Notes: generated from the letters alone by a model not told the origin. Positions 43,589-51,958 are shown, counted from the stretch's first letter. The stretch is 64,000 bases of DNA from an uncultured Flavobacterium sp. (GCF_951805225.1 NZ_OX638201.1:5394001-5458000), one strand, 5' to 3'. Program-made: numbers and translations.

Positions 43589-44212
43589 ATGATTGATTTT
43601 TTTCTAGATAGTTATAAAAATGCTCCATTGTGGCACATTGCTTTAGAATTTTTGGTTTTTGTTTGTGGAATTTTAAGCGTTTGGTTTGCTAAAAAAGAAA
43701 ATATCTGGGTATATCCTACAGGTTTAATCGCCACAGTAATCTCCGTATATCTCTTATATATTGCAGGTTATATTGGAGATATGATTATCAATGGATATTT
43801 CTCAATTATGAGTATTTATGGTTGGTATGTATGGGCAAAAGGCGGAACAACTGAGGATAATTTACCGATTACAAGAACGAATTTTAATGAAAAAATCATC
43901 GGAATATTACTTTTCTTTGTAACTATTTTCGTAGTTTTCGGGATTTACAAATACTTCGATTACGAAATCAAAAAAGATAATTATGTCGATATGATTTCGT
44001 CAGGAATATTTTTTGCAGGAATGTGGTACATGGCCAGGAAAAAGATCGAAAACTGGACACTTTGGATCATTGGCGACATTATTGTAGTGCCTCTTTATGC
44101 TTATCGTGGCTTAGGGATGTTGTCATTACAGTATTTAATTTTTACAATTTTGGCTATTTCAGCTTATTTAGAATGGAGAAAAATCTTAGACAGCAAAAAA
44201 CAGCTATCATAA
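43589..44212 (+). CDS. pnuC: PnuC-type riboside transporter
   Basis: The 207-aa protein has about seven membrane helices and matches the PnuC family, which moves nicotinamide riboside or related nucleosides by facilitated diffusion, with trapping by intracellular phosphorylation. Family features include the early W-rich IWVYPTGLIATVISVYLL and NGYFSIMSIYGWYVW, and IENWTLWIIGDIIVVPLYAYRGL near the end. The next gene starts within its last 40 bp and encodes a NadR-type kinase, so nicotinamide riboside is the likely substrate. Thiamine-transporting PnuT relatives exist in Bacteroidetes, but no riboswitch precedes this gene. Confidence 0.9.
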   Translation: MIDFFLDSYKNAPLWHIALEFLVFVCGILSVWFAKKENIWVYPTGLIATVISVYLLYIAGYIGDMIINGYFSIMSIYGWYVWAKGGTTEDNLPITRTNFNEKIIGILLFFVTIFVVFGIYKYFDYEIKKDNYVDMISSGIFFAGMWYMARKKIENWTLWIIGDIIVVPLYAYRGLGMLSLQYLIFTILAISAYLEWRKILDSKKQLS

Positions 44213-46287
44213 AAATTGCTTTATTTGGACCTGAAAGTACAGGAAAAACTACATTAGCAAAACAACTTGCAGAATATTATGAAACCGAATGGGTTCCTGA
44301 ATTTGCACGTGACTATTTGCAGGAAAAATGGGAAGAGAATCAACATATTTGTGTTGCAGATGATATGTTGCCTATCGCATACGGACAAGTTGCATTAGAA
44401 AATGAAAAACTTGCATCAGCAAAAAAGTATTTGTTTTCTGATACTAATTTAATGGTTACCAAAGTCTTTTCTGAAATGTATTATGGTTTCTGTGATCCGC
44501 TTTTAAACGAAGCTGCATTAGAGCATGAATACGATTTGTTTTTTCTTACCGATATCGATGTTCCTTGGGAAAAAGACGATATTAGAGATACTGCAGATGG
44601 CAGGGAAACTGTTTTTTCAGTGTTCAAACAATCCTTAATTGATGCTAAAAAGCCTTTTATAACACTTTCCGGAAATAAAGAAAGTCGTTTGGCAAAAGCC
44701 ATTGCGATTGTAGATGATTTATCGGTTGCAAAACAACATGGCGTTTCGTCTGATGATTTTGTTCAGATATACAATCATGAAATTCCTTTTGAGAAGATTT
44801 TACAGCAATTGAAGATTTTTAAAAACGGAATTCTAAAAAGTAACTTAATTAGTCCGGCTAAAATTAAAAACGGAATTCTAGGTTTATCAGAAGATGAGTT
44901 TAAAGAAAAAGCTGCTTTTTTTGATTTGAAAAAAGAAAACTTAAAATTAAAGAAATTTGTTCCAGCTTCGGGTGCGGCAAGTAGAATGTTTAAGTTTTTA
45001 AGTGCTTTTTTGAATGATTTTGACATTACAAGAGAAACTATAAATGCTTATATCAATAGAAAAAAAGACAGTGATTTGTCTATTTTTATTGTTGCAATGG
45101 ATAAGTTTCCTTTTTTTGAAGCTCTGGATAAAAAACTTAGAGAAATTTATCCTGATTTTGAAGTATTAGATAGAGATTATAAAAATTACTATTTCATAAA
45201 AACATTATTGTCTTCTGATTATTTTGATTTTGCAAATAAACCAAAAGCGGTATTACCATTTCATCAATATAAAACACATATTGCAAATCCAATCGAGGAA
45301 CATTTGAATGAATGCGTGTATTATGCTTCATCTAATGAGGTTTCGAATTTGCATTTTACAGTTTCAGAAGCACATCAGAATTTGTTTGAAAATGAAGTTA
45401 AAGTTCTCAAGGAAAAAGTAGAGAAAGATTCCGGAATTGAAATTAATATTAGTTATTCTTATCAAAATAAAAGTACTGATTCAATTACGGTAAATGATCA
45501 AAATGAATTTGTTAGGGATAAAAACAACAATTTAATTTTTAGACCAGGAGGACACGGAGCATTAATTGAAAATTTAAATGAACTTGATGCTGATGTTATC
45601 TTTGTAAAAAATATCGATAATGTAATTCAAAATCATATTGATAAAATTGCTTTATATAAAAAAGCTTTAGCGGGTGTTTTGATCAAAGTACAGCAAAAAG
45701 TTTTTGATTATTTAGATAAAATAGAAAAGCAAGAAATCAAAGAAAGTAATCTTGAAGAAATCGTTGCCTTTTTATCGAAGAAGTTAAACATCGAATTAGG
45801 GAATGATTTTAATAAATTTACTTTTGAAAATAAAGTCAATAAAATTAAAGATTTGTTAGACAGGCCAATTCGCGTTTGTGGAATGGTAAAAAATGAAGGA
45901 GAACCTGGAGGAGGACCATTCTGGGTAATGAATGATAAAGGATCAATTTCATTGCAAATTGTAGAAACTTCGCAAGTAGATTTAACGAATAAAAAGCAAC
46001 AGGAAATTCTGGCTGCAGCAACTCATTTTAATCCGGTTGATTTAGTTTGCGGAATCAAAAATTATAAGAACGAAAAGTTTGATTTGCTAAAATTTGTAGA
46101 TCCAAAAGCAGGTTTTATTGTCGAAAAAAGTGTTGACGGAAAATTAGTAAAAAGCTATGAATTGCCAGGATTATGGAATGGAGCAATGGCGAATTGGTTA
46201 ACTATTTTTGTAGCAGTTCCATTAATTACATTTAATCCGGTAAAAACCGTAAACGATTTATTAAAACCAGCTCATCAGCCACAATAA
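44173..46287 (+). CDS. Fusion protein: NadR-type riboside kinase plus DUF4301
   Basis: From the ATG at 44173 (MEKNLRQQK) the protein has 704 aa. Residues 1-185 form a P-loop kinase like the ribosylnicotinamide-kinase half of NadR: GPESTGKT at 19-26, VPEFARDYL, and DIDVPWEKDDIRD. From about residue 192 to the end it is a complete DUF4301 domain, with FVPASGAASRMFK and RPGGHGALIENLNELDADVIFVKNIDN, which resemble nucleotidyltransferase loops. The frame is uninterrupted, with no ATG at the junction, so this looks like one polypeptide. It overlaps pnuC by 40 bp. The kinase would trap imported nicotinamide riboside; the DUF4301 role is unknown. Confidence 0.85.
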   Translation: MEKNLRQQKTAIIKIALFGPESTGKTTLAKQLAEYYETEWVPEFARDYLQEKWEENQHICVADDMLPIAYGQVALENEKLASAKKYLFSDTNLMVTKVFSEMYYGFCDPLLNEAALEHEYDLFFLTDIDVPWEKDDIRDTADGRETVFSVFKQSLIDAKKPFITLSGNKESRLAKAIAIVDDLSVAKQHGVSSDDFVQIYNHEIPFEKILQQLKIFKNGILKSNLISPAKIKNGILGLSEDEFKEKAAFFDLKKENLKLKKFVPASGAASRMFKFLSAFLNDFDITRETINAYINRKKDSDLSIFIVAMDKFPFFEALDKKLREIYPDFEVLDRDYKNYYFIKTLLSSDYFDFANKPKAVLPFHQYKTHIANPIEEHLNECVYYASSNEVSNLHFTVSEAHQNLFENEVKVLKEKVEKDSGIEINISYSYQNKSTDSITVNDQNEFVRDKNNNLIFRPGGHGALIENLNELDADVIFVKNIDNVIQNHIDKIALYKKALAGVLIKVQQKVFDYLDKIEKQEIKESNLEEIVAFLSKKLNIELGNDFNKFTFENKVNKIKDLLDRPIRVCGMVKNEGEPGGGPFWVMNDKGSISLQIVETSQVDLTNKKQQEILAAATHFNPVDLVCGIKNYKNEKFDLLKFVDPKAGFIVEKSVDGKLVKSYELPGLWNGAMANWLTIFVAVPLITFNPVKTVNDLLKPAHQPQ

Positions 46288-46692
46288 ATGGATATCGAAA
46301 AAATCATATCAGAGTTAACTTTTAAAGCTGTTAGAAGTAGTGGCGCAGGCGGGCAAAACGTGAATAAAGTATCATCGAAAGTAGTTTTGACTTTTGATTT
46401 GAATGCTTCACAAGCTTTGTCTGAAGAAGAGAAATTACTTTTATTAACTAATATTTCGTCTCGTTTAACAACTGAAAATATTCTGATTTTAAATTGTGAT
46501 GAAGACAGAAGTCAACTTAAAAATAAAGATATTGTTGTAAAACGTTTTTTAGAAATCATCAAAAAAGGATTGTTTGTTCCTAAAGTTCGTAAAGCAACTA
46601 AGATTCCGAAATCTGTTATTAAAAAACGAATCAAAGACAAAAAGAATATTTCTGAAAGAAAGCAATCGCGCAGAAAACCAGATTTAGAATAA
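46288..46692 (+). CDS. arfB: ArfB-type peptidyl-tRNA hydrolase (ribosome rescue factor)
   Basis: The 134-aa protein carries the release-factor GGQ motif (SSGAGGQNVNKVSSKV) and a basic C-terminal tail (KKRIKDKKNISERKQSRRKP) that enters the mRNA channel of stalled ribosomes. It lacks codon-recognition domains, as expected for ArfB/YaeJ. It starts directly at the base after the preceding stop codon, so translation is likely coupled. A terminator follows. Confidence 0.92.
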   Translation: MDIEKIISELTFKAVRSSGAGGQNVNKVSSKVVLTFDLNASQALSEEEKLLLLTNISSRLTTENILILNCDEDRSQLKNKDIVVKRFLEIIKKGLFVPKVRKATKIPKSVIKKRIKDKKNISERKQSRRKPDLE

Positions 46693-46705
46693 AATTCCAA
46701 TTTAT

Positions 46706-46754
46706 AAAAACCAAATTCCAATTGAAGCTTCAGTTGGAATTTGGTTTTTTTTTA
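46706..46754 (+). terminator. Terminator after arfB
   Basis: AAAAACCAAATTCCAATT and its complement (AGTTGGAATTTGGTTTTT) form a long stem around GAAGCTTC, followed by nine T. The stem uses the AAATTCCA unit. Confidence 0.88.
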
Positions 46755-46790
46755 TTTAAAATTTCCAAAATTTGATTTTTGCAATTGCCA

Positions 46791-46821
46791 TTGATTTTTG
46801 TAATTTTTAACACTACATTTG
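46791..46821 (+). promoter_or_regulatory. Promoter of the thiamine-type TonB receptor
   Basis: TTG at 46791-46793 and TACATTTG at 46814-46821, 20 nt apart, match the Bacteroidetes -33/-7 pattern. Transcription would begin near 46828, right at the first base of the riboswitch. Confidence 0.65.
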
Positions 46822-46825
46822 CACT

Positions 46826-46912
46826 GTCTCAAAGGGGTGCTCTAAATAACGAGCTGAGATCATACCCAAAGAACCTGAGCGAGTAATGTTGCTAAGGGAA
46901 AAACGACAAGTT
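46826..46912 (+). ncRNA. TPP riboswitch (THI element) before a TonB-dependent receptor gene
   Basis: The conserved thi-box phrases are in order: AAAGGGGTGCT, CGAGCTGAGATCATACCC, AAAGAACCTGAGCGAGTAAT and GCTAAGGGAAAA. This is the thiamine-pyrophosphate aptamer. It lies 85 bp before the receptor start and should lower receptor expression when TPP is plentiful. I see no strong terminator in the gap, so control may act on translation start, which in this phylum would not involve a Shine-Dalgarno sequence. Confidence 0.95.
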
Positions 46913-46996
46913 TATCGTGCATACTATATTTTGTCGTGAAACATTTATTAATTTTAACAAAGAATAATTCCCCCTTTTATTCGTAATTCTTTACGA

Positions 46997-49186
46997 ATGA
47001 AAACTATTTTTAAAGGTACTTTCAAAGGTACAAAGGTACAAAGACACAAAGGTTCAAAGCTGACTCAAAAGTCTATTTTCTTTCTTCTTTCTTCTATTTT
47101 ATTTACACAATTCTCTTTCGCACAAGAACAAGATTCTACCAAAGTTAACAAGCTTGACGATGTATTAGTTTCGGCAGTTCGTGTTACCACAAAAACTCCG
47201 GTTACATTTAGTAACATGGATAAAAAAGAAATAAAATTTAGAAACTTAGGACAAGATATTCCAGTTTTAATGAATTATTTGCCATCTGTAGTTACAACTT
47301 CTGATGCAGGAGGCGGAATAGGTTACACCGGAATCAGAGTCCGCGGAAGCGATGCTACAAGAGTAAACGTAACCATCAACGGAATTCCTTATAATGATGC
47401 TGAAAGTCAGGGAACTTTTTGGGTTAACATGCCTGATTTTGCTTCGTCTGTAGAAAGTTTACAATTACAACGCGGCGTGGGAACTTCTACGAATGGTTCA
47501 GGAGCTTTTGGAGCGAGTTTAAACATGCTTACAGATAGCTATGCTTCAAAACCAACCGGAGAAATTTCGAGTTCTTACGGAAGTTTTAATTCCAATAAAA
47601 ATACTGTAAAATTCAGTACAGGTTTATTAAACGATCATTTTGAACTTGCCGGACGTTTGTCTACAATTAAATCTGATGGTTATATAGATCGTGGTAGTTC
47701 AGATCTTAAATCGTATTTTCTTCAGGGAACTTATGTTGGAAAAACAACTTTAATCAAAGCGTTAGTTTTTGGTGGAACTGAAAAAACATACCAATCCTGG
47801 AACGGAATTGATGCTGAGACATTAAATTCAGACCGAACTTATAATTCTGCAGGAAAATATAAAGATGAAGCAGGAAATGTTCGTTTCTATGACAACGAAA
47901 CGGATAATTATAATCAAAATCATTATCAATTGCATTGGAGTGAATCATGGTCTGATAAATGGAGCAGCAACTTAGCTGTTCATTATACTAAAGGATTGGG
48001 GTATTATGAAAATTATAAATATAATGAACCTATTGAAGGATATGGACCAATTAATCCGACTAAAATGGTTGAAAATGACTTAGGAGAATTAGTTCCGGGA
48101 ACTGATTTAATTCGTCAGAAATGGTTGGATAATGATTTTTACGGAACAACTTTTTCAGCAAAATACAAAGAAGAAAAGTTAGATGTTATTATTGGCGGAG
48201 GCTGGAATAAATATGAAGGAGATCATTATGGTAAAGTAATTTGGGCGAGAAACTCTGGTCCGTCAGAATTAGGAGATCATTATTATGATGATTTCTCAAC
48301 AAAAACAGATGGGAATATTTTCGCGAAAGCAAATTATCAATTTACGGAGAAATTAAGTTTCTATGGCGATTTGCAATACAGAAATGTAAAGTATAAAGCC
48401 AATTCGAAAGAAACGGGAGTAGTTGATGATAACTTCAATTTCTTTAACCCAAAAGCAGGATTGAACTACGAAATCAATCAAAAAAACACGCTTTATTTCT
48501 CTTATGCAAGAGCAAATCGTGAACCAAACAGAACAGATTACGAAGGTGGAAATGCAAAACCGGAAAAATTAAATGATTTTGAATTGGGTTGGAGATTCAA
48601 TTCAGAGAAATTTCAATTGAATTCTAATTTCTATTATATGGCCTATAAAGATCAATTGATTTTAACCGGTAGATTAGATGATGTTGGAGCGCCAATTCGT
48701 GCAAATACCGAAAAAAGTTACCGTTTAGGTTTTGAAGTAGATGCGACAATCAAACTTTCGGAGAAATTTATTCTTAGACCAAACTTTACTTTAAGCAGCA
48801 ATAAAAATGTTGATTTAGCGGTTGAAGGACAATATTACGGAACAACAGATATTGCTTATTCACCAAATGTTATTGCTGGGAATATCATTGTTTATAGCCC
48901 AATTCAAAGTTTGCATATTTCGTTATTACAAAAATATGTTGGAGAACAATACATGAACAATATCGAATTACCGGCAGCAAAATTGGCCGATTATTTTGTA
49001 AACGATTTGAATGTTTCTTATGAAATTAAACCTAAATCGATCTTTAAATCAATTATGATTACAGGTTTGGTAAATAATATTCTGGATAAGAAATATGTTT
49101 CAAACGGAGCAATGTGGGATATTTATCCGTATTATTATCCTCAGGCAGGAATTAATTTCCTTGCGGGATTGACTTTGAAATTCTAA
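46997..49186 (+). CDS. TonB-dependent outer-membrane receptor, probable thiamine importer
   Basis: The 729-aa protein has a plug (LDDVLVSAVRVTTKTP, PSVVTTSDAGGGIGYTGIRVRGSDATRVNVTINGIPYNDAESQGTFW) and a barrel ending in LAGLTLKF. It lacks the SusC-type extension. The TPP riboswitch upstream is the basis for calling it a thiamine or thiamine-precursor importer. The start needs the ATG at 46997: the signal peptide core (SIFFLLSSILFTQFSFAQ) is preceded by about 25 residues (GTKVQRHKGSK) encoded by a CAAAGGTA periodic repeat, and no other ATG is available. That gives an unusually long, basic n-region. Confidence 0.92.
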   Translation: MKTIFKGTFKGTKVQRHKGSKLTQKSIFFLLSSILFTQFSFAQEQDSTKVNKLDDVLVSAVRVTTKTPVTFSNMDKKEIKFRNLGQDIPVLMNYLPSVVTTSDAGGGIGYTGIRVRGSDATRVNVTINGIPYNDAESQGTFWVNMPDFASSVESLQLQRGVGTSTNGSGAFGASLNMLTDSYASKPTGEISSSYGSFNSNKNTVKFSTGLLNDHFELAGRLSTIKSDGYIDRGSSDLKSYFLQGTYVGKTTLIKALVFGGTEKTYQSWNGIDAETLNSDRTYNSAGKYKDEAGNVRFYDNETDNYNQNHYQLHWSESWSDKWSSNLAVHYTKGLGYYENYKYNEPIEGYGPINPTKMVENDLGELVPGTDLIRQKWLDNDFYGTTFSAKYKEEKLDVIIGGGWNKYEGDHYGKVIWARNSGPSELGDHYYDDFSTKTDGNIFAKANYQFTEKLSFYGDLQYRNVKYKANSKETGVVDDNFNFFNPKAGLNYEINQKNTLYFSYARANREPNRTDYEGGNAKPEKLNDFELGWRFNSEKFQLNSNFYYMAYKDQLILTGRLDDVGAPIRANTEKSYRLGFEVDATIKLSEKFILRPNFTLSSNKNVDLAVEGQYYGTTDIAYSPNVIAGNIIVYSPIQSLHISLLQKYVGEQYMNNIELPAAKLADYFVNDLNVSYEIKPKSIFKSIMITGLVNNILDKKYVSNGAMWDIYPYYYPQAGINFLAGLTLKF
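47014..47058 (+). repeat. CAAAGGTA-type periodic repeat inside the receptor gene
   Basis: TTTCAAAGGTACAAAGGTAC, then AAAGACACAAAGGTTCAAAG: a 7-8 bp period. The same sequence type occurs in the spacer at 32547-32580 on the other strand. Here it is translated as part of the signal peptide region. Confidence 0.8.
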
Positions 49187-49201
49187 AGGATTTCTAAAAA
49201 T

Positions 49202-49239
49202 AAAAAAGCCTGAAAATTTAAAACTTTCAGGCTTTTTTA
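49202..49239. terminator. Bidirectional terminator between the receptor and the Rieske-like gene
   Basis: AAAAAAGCCTGAAA pairs with TTTCAGGCTTTTTT around about 10 nt. A- and T-runs flank both sides, matching two convergent genes. Confidence 0.9.
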
Positions 49240-49241
49240 TT

Positions 49242-49655
49242 TTAGTTGTAAACGTGAATTACAGTTCCGGAAACTTCAACTCTATATTGTTTCAAAGGAT
49301 ATTCTTTGCCTCCAAGTCCGGTAAATAAACTGTAAGAAGATTTATCGCAGGAACAAACAGCATTAATACCATTAATTGTCATCGCAGTACAAGCAGTTAT
49401 GACTTGATTAGGGCATGCTGCGTCAAATGCATTATAGCCGCTTCCGGTATTAAAAACAATAATTCCTTTTGCTCCATAGTTAGGAACGATAACGGCATTA
49501 CTCGCAAATTTAAGATTGGAGTAAGACGGAAGATTCATATCTATTGTTAAATTAACATTATAATTAGGGATATTAGGGTTTTTATTGCTTTTGTTATTAT
49601 CACTACAAGAGAAGAATACAGAAACAAGGACGATTATAAGACAGATTTTTTTCAT
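49242..49655 (-). CDS. Small lipoprotein with Rieske-like fold lacking the cluster His ligands
   Basis: The 137-aa protein has a lipoprotein signal (VFFSC, Cys17). The sequence FDAACPNQ ... INAVCSCDKSSYSLFTGLGG ... LKQYRVEVSGTVIHVYN follows the strand order of Rieske [2Fe-2S] domains. The two Cys-x-His ligand boxes read C-P-N and C-S-C-D, so both cluster-binding His residues are absent and a Rieske cluster is unlikely. The Cys residues may form disulfides instead. It lies alone between the receptor (convergent) and greA (divergent). The fold assignment is by eye. Confidence 0.7.
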   Translation of the reverse strand: MKKICLIIVLVSVFFSCSDNNKSNKNPNIPNYNVNLTIDMNLPSYSNLKFASNAVIVPNYGAKGIIVFNTGSGYNAFDAACPNQVITACTAMTINGINAVCSCDKSSYSLFTGLGGKEYPLKQYRVEVSGTVIHVYN

Positions 49656-49747
49656 TATTTTAATAAGAATTAGTGAAACAAAAATAAATTATTTAGGTTT
49701 GAAATTTATATGATTAACATATAATTATGTACTATTAAAAATAATAG

Positions 49748-49755
49748 TATATTTG
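49748..49755 (+). promoter_or_regulatory. Candidate -7 promoter box of greA
   Basis: TATATTTG fits the TAnnTTTG consensus and lies 56 bp before the greA start. Transcription would begin just before the hairpin at 49762. Confidence 0.55.
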
Positions 49756-49761
49756 TAATAC

Positions 49762-49787
49762 AAAATCCCGTTCCGATGGGATTTTTT
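49762..49787 (+). terminator. Terminator-like hairpin in the greA leader
   Basis: AAAATCCC pairs with GGGATTTT around GTTCCGAT-type loop sequence and is followed by TTTT. It sits between the greA promoter box and start codon, so it could end transcription early. Confidence 0.65.
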
Positions 49788-49810
49788 GTATTTATATAAA
49801 CGATGAAGTT

Positions 49811-50287
49811 ATGAGTAAAGTATCTTATTATACCGCAGAAGGATTAAAAAAGTTGAAAGATGAGTTGGAGCATTTAAAAAGTGTAATGCGTCCTAAGGCA
49901 TCTCAAGATATAGCAGAAGCAAGAGACAAAGGTGATTTATCTGAAAACGCCGAGTATGATGCAGCAAAAGAAGCACAAGGATTGTTGGAAATGAGAATTT
50001 CTAAATTGGAAGAAGTATATTCTAACGCAAGATTAATTGACGAATCACAATTAGATGTTTCAAAAGCATTGGTTCTTTCTAATGTAAAAATTAAGAATCA
50101 AGGCAACGGAATGGAAATGAAATATACGCTTGTTGCAGAAAGTGAAGCGGACTTGAAAACTGGAAAAATCTCAGTAACTTCTCCTATTGGAAAAGGTTTA
50201 CTTGGAAAATCAGTTGGTGAAGTTGCAGAAATCACTGTGCCAAACGGAGTTTTGAAATTTGAAATATTAGAAATTACAAGAGACTAA
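49811..50287 (+). CDS. greA: Transcription elongation factor GreA
   Basis: GreA stimulates transcript cleavage by backtracked RNA polymerase. The 158-aa protein has the N-terminal coiled coil with the acidic tip (EARDKGDLSENAEYDAAKEAQ) and the C-terminal FKBP-like domain (ISVTSPIGKGLLGKSVGEVAEI). The ATG at 49811 gives the usual MSKVSYYT start. A three-codon frame (ATG AAG TTA TGA, 49803-49814) overlaps the greA start codon and could influence initiation. Confidence 0.96.
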   Translation: MSKVSYYTAEGLKKLKDELEHLKSVMRPKASQDIAEARDKGDLSENAEYDAAKEAQGLLEMRISKLEEVYSNARLIDESQLDVSKALVLSNVKIKNQGNGMEMKYTLVAESEADLKTGKISVTSPIGKGLLGKSVGEVAEITVPNGVLKFEILEITRD

Positions 50288-50298
50288 TTATAAAGTGT

Positions 50299-50361
50299 TT
50301 AATTGGTTAATCGTTTATTTGTTTAACCGATTTAACGAATGAACAAATAAACGAATAAACG
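50299..50361 (+). repeat. AATAAACG-type periodic repeat before the HIT gene
   Basis: TTAATCGTTTATTTGTTTAA, then AACAAATAAACGAATAAACG with a 7-8 bp period; the two halves are partly complementary. The repeat ends directly at the ATG of the HIT gene. Confidence 0.65.
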
Positions 50362-50748
50362 ATGTCAATATTTACCAAAATAGTAAACGGAGAAATTCCT
50401 GCATATAAAATTACTGAAGACGATAATTATTTGGCTTTTTTAGATGTAAATCCAAATGCTAAAGGACATACGCTTTGTATTCCAAAACAAGAAATCGATA
50501 AGATTTTTGAGATGGACGATGAATTGTATTTGGGATTAATGAAATTTTCTAAGAAAGTAGCAATTGCTTTAGAGAAAACGGTTCCATGCAAAAGAGTAGG
50601 AATGGCAGTTGTTGGTTTAGAAGTTCCACACGCTCACGTTCACTTGATTCCATTAAACGAAATGGATGAAATGCGTTTTCATAATAAAGTAAAACTTTCT
50701 AAAGAAGAATTTGAAGCTTTGGCCAAAAGTATTGCGGCAAATTTGTAA
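50362..50748 (+). CDS. HIT family nucleotide-binding protein
   Basis: The 128-aa protein belongs to the histidine-triad superfamily (HinT-like), which hydrolyses nucleoside phosphoramidates or related nucleotides. The triad is in VPHAHVHLIPLNE (HxHxH). The N-terminal SIFTKIVNGEIPAYKITEDDNYLAFLDVNPNAKGHTLCIPK is typical. Length is standard. It follows greA by 75 bp in the same direction and may be co-transcribed. Confidence 0.93.
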   Translation: MSIFTKIVNGEIPAYKITEDDNYLAFLDVNPNAKGHTLCIPKQEIDKIFEMDDELYLGLMKFSKKVAIALEKTVPCKRVGMAVVGLEVPHAHVHLIPLNEMDEMRFHNKVKLSKEEFEALAKSIAANL

Positions 50749-50787
50749 AGTATAAAAGGTTTCGACTTCGTTCAACCTGAAAAAACA

Positions 50788-50821
50788 AAGTGTAGTAAAG
50801 TAAATTTTACTACACTTTTTT
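50788..50821. terminator. Bidirectional terminator between the HIT and histidine-kinase genes
   Basis: AAAGTGTAGTAAA pairs with TTTTACTACACTTT around a short AGTAAA loop with a T-run. The right arm covers the last codons of the convergent kinase gene. Confidence 0.85.
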
Positions 50822-51958
50822 ATTTAGTGAAATCTGAAATGTAGTTCCCTTTCCAATTTCAGAATGTAAAACCTTTATTTTTCCACGATGATATTCTTCG
50901 ACTATTCTTTTGGTAAGTGAAAGTCCCAATCCCCAACCGCGTTTTTTGGTGGTAAAACCAGGTTCGAAAATAGTTTTGAATTGATTTTTAGAAATTCCCG
51001 TTCCGGAATCTTTCACATTTATTTTTACATGATGTGCGTCCTGTTCAATCTGAAGATCTAGCGTTCCTTTGCCTTTCATGGCATCGATTGCATTTTTTAC
51101 TAAGTTTTCGATAGTCCAACTATACAAAGTTGGGTTAAGCATCGTCAAAATAGGTTCTTCGGGAGCATAATAAGAAAATGCAACCTGTTTAGAAAAACGA
51201 GATTGCAAATATTTATAAGTACGCAGGGTTTCTGCGATAATATCATGTTCTTCTAAAACAGGAACAGATCCAATTTTAGAAAAACGATCCGTAATTGTTT
51301 GCAATCGGTCAATATCTTTTTCTATTTCTGATGTGATCGATTGGTCAATTTCCTCTGTTTTTAAGATTTCAACCCAACCTATTAACGAAGATAAAGGTGT
51401 CCCGATTTGGTGTGCAGTTTCCTTTGCCATTCCTGCCCAAAGCTTGTTTTGAGTAGCCATTTTAGTGCTTCGGTAGAAATTATAAATCAAAGCGCCAAAC
51501 AAAAAGATAATCAATAATAAAGCAATCGGGTAGTATTTGAGTTTGTTTAGCAATGCCGAATTTCCATAATATACTTCCTGACGTCTTCCGGGAGCAAAAT
51601 CAATAAAAATAGGTTCATTTTCGCTTTTTAAATTTTTCAAATAAGCCATTGATTTATTATCGTCAGCCAGAATTTCTTCGGGAACATTTACAGAACTAAT
51701 AACTTTATCATACATCGTCAACATAACCGGAACAGTGGTATTGTTGTTCAAAATATCTAAAGGAAGATCTAAATCAGTATTTTCATTCGCATTAACTAAT
51801 GTTTTTTGAGCATTTGCCCAAAGATTCATTTTAAGACGCTCCTCATTTTTGAAAATTTGGAAAAAAGTATAAGTATTCCAAAGAATCAAAGAAATGATTA
51901 AAAAGGAAATAGAAACAATGATCCAACGGGTTGTATTTCTTCTTTCGGAAAAAAGCAT
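50810..51958 (-). CDS. Sensor histidine kinase (orphan)
   Basis: The 382-aa protein has an N-terminal membrane helix (about 12-30), an extracytoplasmic sensor region, a second helix (about 138-158: YPIALLLIIFLFGALIYNFYRS), the phosphoacceptor box (MAKETAHQIGTPLSSLIGWVEIL, with His in AHQIG), and an ATPase domain with NLVKNAIDAMKG (N box), DSGTGISK (G1), FEPGFTTKKRGWGLGLSL (F/G2). It looks fully functional. No response regulator gene is adjacent, so its partner is elsewhere. Confidence 0.93.
   Translation of the reverse strand: MLFSERRNTTRWIIVSISFLIISLILWNTYTFFQIFKNEERLKMNLWANAQKTLVNANENTDLDLPLDILNNNTTVPVMLTMYDKVISSVNVPEEILADDNKSMAYLKNLKSENEPIFIDFAPGRRQEVYYGNSALLNKLKYYPIALLLIIFLFGALIYNFYRSTKMATQNKLWAGMAKETAHQIGTPLSSLIGWVEILKTEEIDQSITSEIEKDIDRLQTITDRFSKIGSVPVLEEHDIIAETLRTYKYLQSRFSKQVAFSYYAPEEPILTMLNPTLYSWTIENLVKNAIDAMKGKGTLDLQIEQDAHHVKINVKDSGTGISKNQFKTIFEPGFTTKKRGWGLGLSLTKRIVEEYHRGKIKVLHSEIGKGTTFQISLNKKV

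Noticed and set aside
44023..44172. Longer N-terminus for the kinase-DUF4301 gene
   Set aside because: The extra 50 residues are an out-of-frame reading of the pnuC 3' end. The ATG at 44173 is followed at once by the kinase fold.
43589..44212. PnuT-type thiamine transporter
   Set aside because: PnuC relatives can carry thiamine in Bacteroidetes, but no TPP riboswitch precedes it and the coupled kinase is of the nicotinamide-riboside type.
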